Below, piece by piece: positions 25,501 to 26,019 of a stretch of 26,019 nt of DNA. The notes beneath the pieces were generated by a model, which worked only from the letters and a program-made list of their open reading frames with translations, was not told the origin of the DNA and ran no database searches. This DNA is from Hydrogenophaga sp. (GTDB lineage: Bacteria; Pseudomonadota; Gammaproteobacteria; Burkholderiales; Burkholderiaceae_C), in assembly GCA_020047875.1 (NCBI GenBank), contig JAIFNE010000217.1, positions 1-26,019 on the forward strand. The letters run 5' to 3'. Position 1 is the stretch's first letter; each line of letters opens with the position of its first letter. Made by a program: the position numbers and the translations under genes.

Positions 25501-25542
25501 ATCAATCACCTCCTTTCTGGTTCGACAGAACCCTCATGCGAG

Positions 25543-25571
25543 AAAAAAGCCCAGCGCACCGCGCGCTAGGC
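25543..25571 (-). terminator. Terminator overlapping the stop codon of the 113-aa gene
   Basis: On the minus strand GCCTAGCGC/GCGCTGGGC (9 bp, one G-T pair) has a 5-base loop and is followed by six T. The TAG stop of the upstream gene is part of the 5' stem arm. Confidence 0.75.
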
Positions 25572-25907
25572 CAGCGCATCCGTAATTTTCTTGGCGATCA
25601 CCTTGTCCGCCAGCGCCATCAGCGTGCCGTCCGGGTACACCAGGCGCAGGCCCTTCAGACGCTCCACCGTCTTGCGCGCCTTCACCAGCTCGTCATCGGC
25701 CAGCAGCGCAATCGTCTCCAGGTCCACATGCACGCATTCCCACAGCCCGGTCCAGCTCGCATCCGCCGCCCAGTCGTGCACCCGCCGCACCGTCACCTGT
25801 TTCCAGATCACGCAGTACCGCAGCAGCGCCGGGTCCGTCAGCAGCATCGCCGCGCTCTCGCGTCGGGGGTTCTGCTTGTACTGGTCCAGCAACTCCAGGA
25901 AGTCCAT
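25566..25907 (-). CDS. Hypothetical protein, 113 aa, possible winged-helix region
   Basis: The function is not recognised. The preferred start is ATG 25907, which overlaps the TGA of the upstream gene (TGATG) and suggests translational coupling; GTG 25910 is also open. The N-terminal part is helical (MDFLELLDQYKQNPRRESAAMLL). The C-terminal half (LETIALLADDELVKARKTVERLKGLRLVYPDGTL) has the helix-turn-helix-then-strand layout of winged-helix domains, which is only suggestive. It sits in an element with phage-type regulators, so a phage or satellite gene is likely. A terminator overlaps its stop. Confidence 0.6.
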   Translation of the reverse strand: MDFLELLDQYKQNPRRESAAMLLTDPALLRYCVIWKQVTVRRVHDWAADASWTGLWECVHVDLETIALLADDELVKARKTVERLKGLRLVYPDGTLMALADKVIAKKITDALA

Positions 25908-26019
25908 CACAGCACCCCCTGCCGCTCAAGCCGCGCCGTCACCGCACGCAGCGGCGCCCGGATCATCCCCTTGCTGCGCAGCAACCCGGCGTCAAAATAC
26001 TGCGCCTTCGCAACGCCCA
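25907..26019 (-). CDS. Unknown protein, C-terminal fragment at the window edge
   Basis: Only the last 36 or so residues are present, ending in an Arg/Leu-rich helix (MIRAPLRAVTARLERQGVL) before TGA at 25907-25909. The frame is open to the right edge. The stop overlaps the ATG of the next gene. Too little is visible to name it. Confidence 0.5.
   Translation of the reverse strand, partial: GVAKAQYFDAGLLRSKGMIRAPLRAVTARLERQGVL

Larger units (their letters stand above)
23018..26019. mobile_element. Integrated mobile element remnant next to tRNA-Asn (one end, runs off the window)
   Basis: The block consists of a serine recombinase pseudogene abutting a tRNA, phage-type ribbon-helix-helix regulators and short unknown genes. 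It differs from the housekeeping genes to its left. It is probably a prophage, satellite or ICE end. No second copy of the tRNA-Asn 3' end was found inside the window, so the far boundary must lie to the right or be lost. Confidence 0.6.

Noticed and set aside
25004..25585. Plus-strand frame of 193 codons
   Set aside because: It is antisense to the 160-aa and 48-aa genes, which have better start and context signals. It has no ribosome binding site or recognisable domain.

Overview
The window is high-GC, densely coded bacterial chromosome. Gene content and protein sequences point to a betaproteobacterium of the order Burkholderiales, most likely family Comamonadaceae. Evidence includes the EarP/EF-P arginine-rhamnosylation pair, a DUF1631 protein, an RhlE helicase with a Gly/Arg-rich tail ending in DPLRT motifs, and a typical GC-rich palindromic intergenic repeat. 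This placement is from recognition, not from a search.

Positions 1-5626 hold an RND efflux operon on the + strand: a left-truncated periplasmic adaptor, an AcrB-type inner-membrane pump and an OprM/NodT-type outer-membrane lipoprotein. It converges, across a hairpin-rich repeat, on a minus-strand LOG-family gene. Positions 6764-8589 carry efp and, upstream of it on the minus strand, earP, the enzyme that rhamnosylates Arg32 of EF-P. Divergent to these are uvrC and pgsA on the + strand, followed by a DMT/EamA permease broken by a small deletion. Then come a tartrate/D-malate dehydrogenase, a hup gene (HU) with a strong promoter, tRNA-Val and a PpiD-type periplasmic chaperone. The hup-ppiD order is the one also seen in E. 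coli (lon-hupB-ppiD).

Positions 16256-18394 hold tRNA-His and its terminator. A complete group II intron (16380-18261) with its reverse transcriptase/maturase sits directly behind that terminator hairpin, as group IIC introns do. Next come the minus-strand rhlE gene and the + strand DUF1631 gene. The latter is preceded by a perfect 14-bp inverted repeat.

From tRNA-Asn (22942-23017) to the right edge, the sequence looks like one end of an integrated, partly decayed mobile element. It has a large serine recombinase pseudogene whose frame runs into the tRNA. The recombinase has lost its catalytic N-terminus through fusion to an Arc-type ribbon-helix-helix gene and carries a one-base frameshift in a C-run. 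Further right are a divergent pair of ribbon-helix-helix regulators sharing an operator-like repeat, an unknown 160-aa gene, a previously unlisted 48-aa basic gene with an exceptionally strong ribosome binding site, an unknown 113-aa gene and a truncated gene at the edge. The distal end of the element is outside the window. No CRISPR array, rRNA or replication origin was seen.
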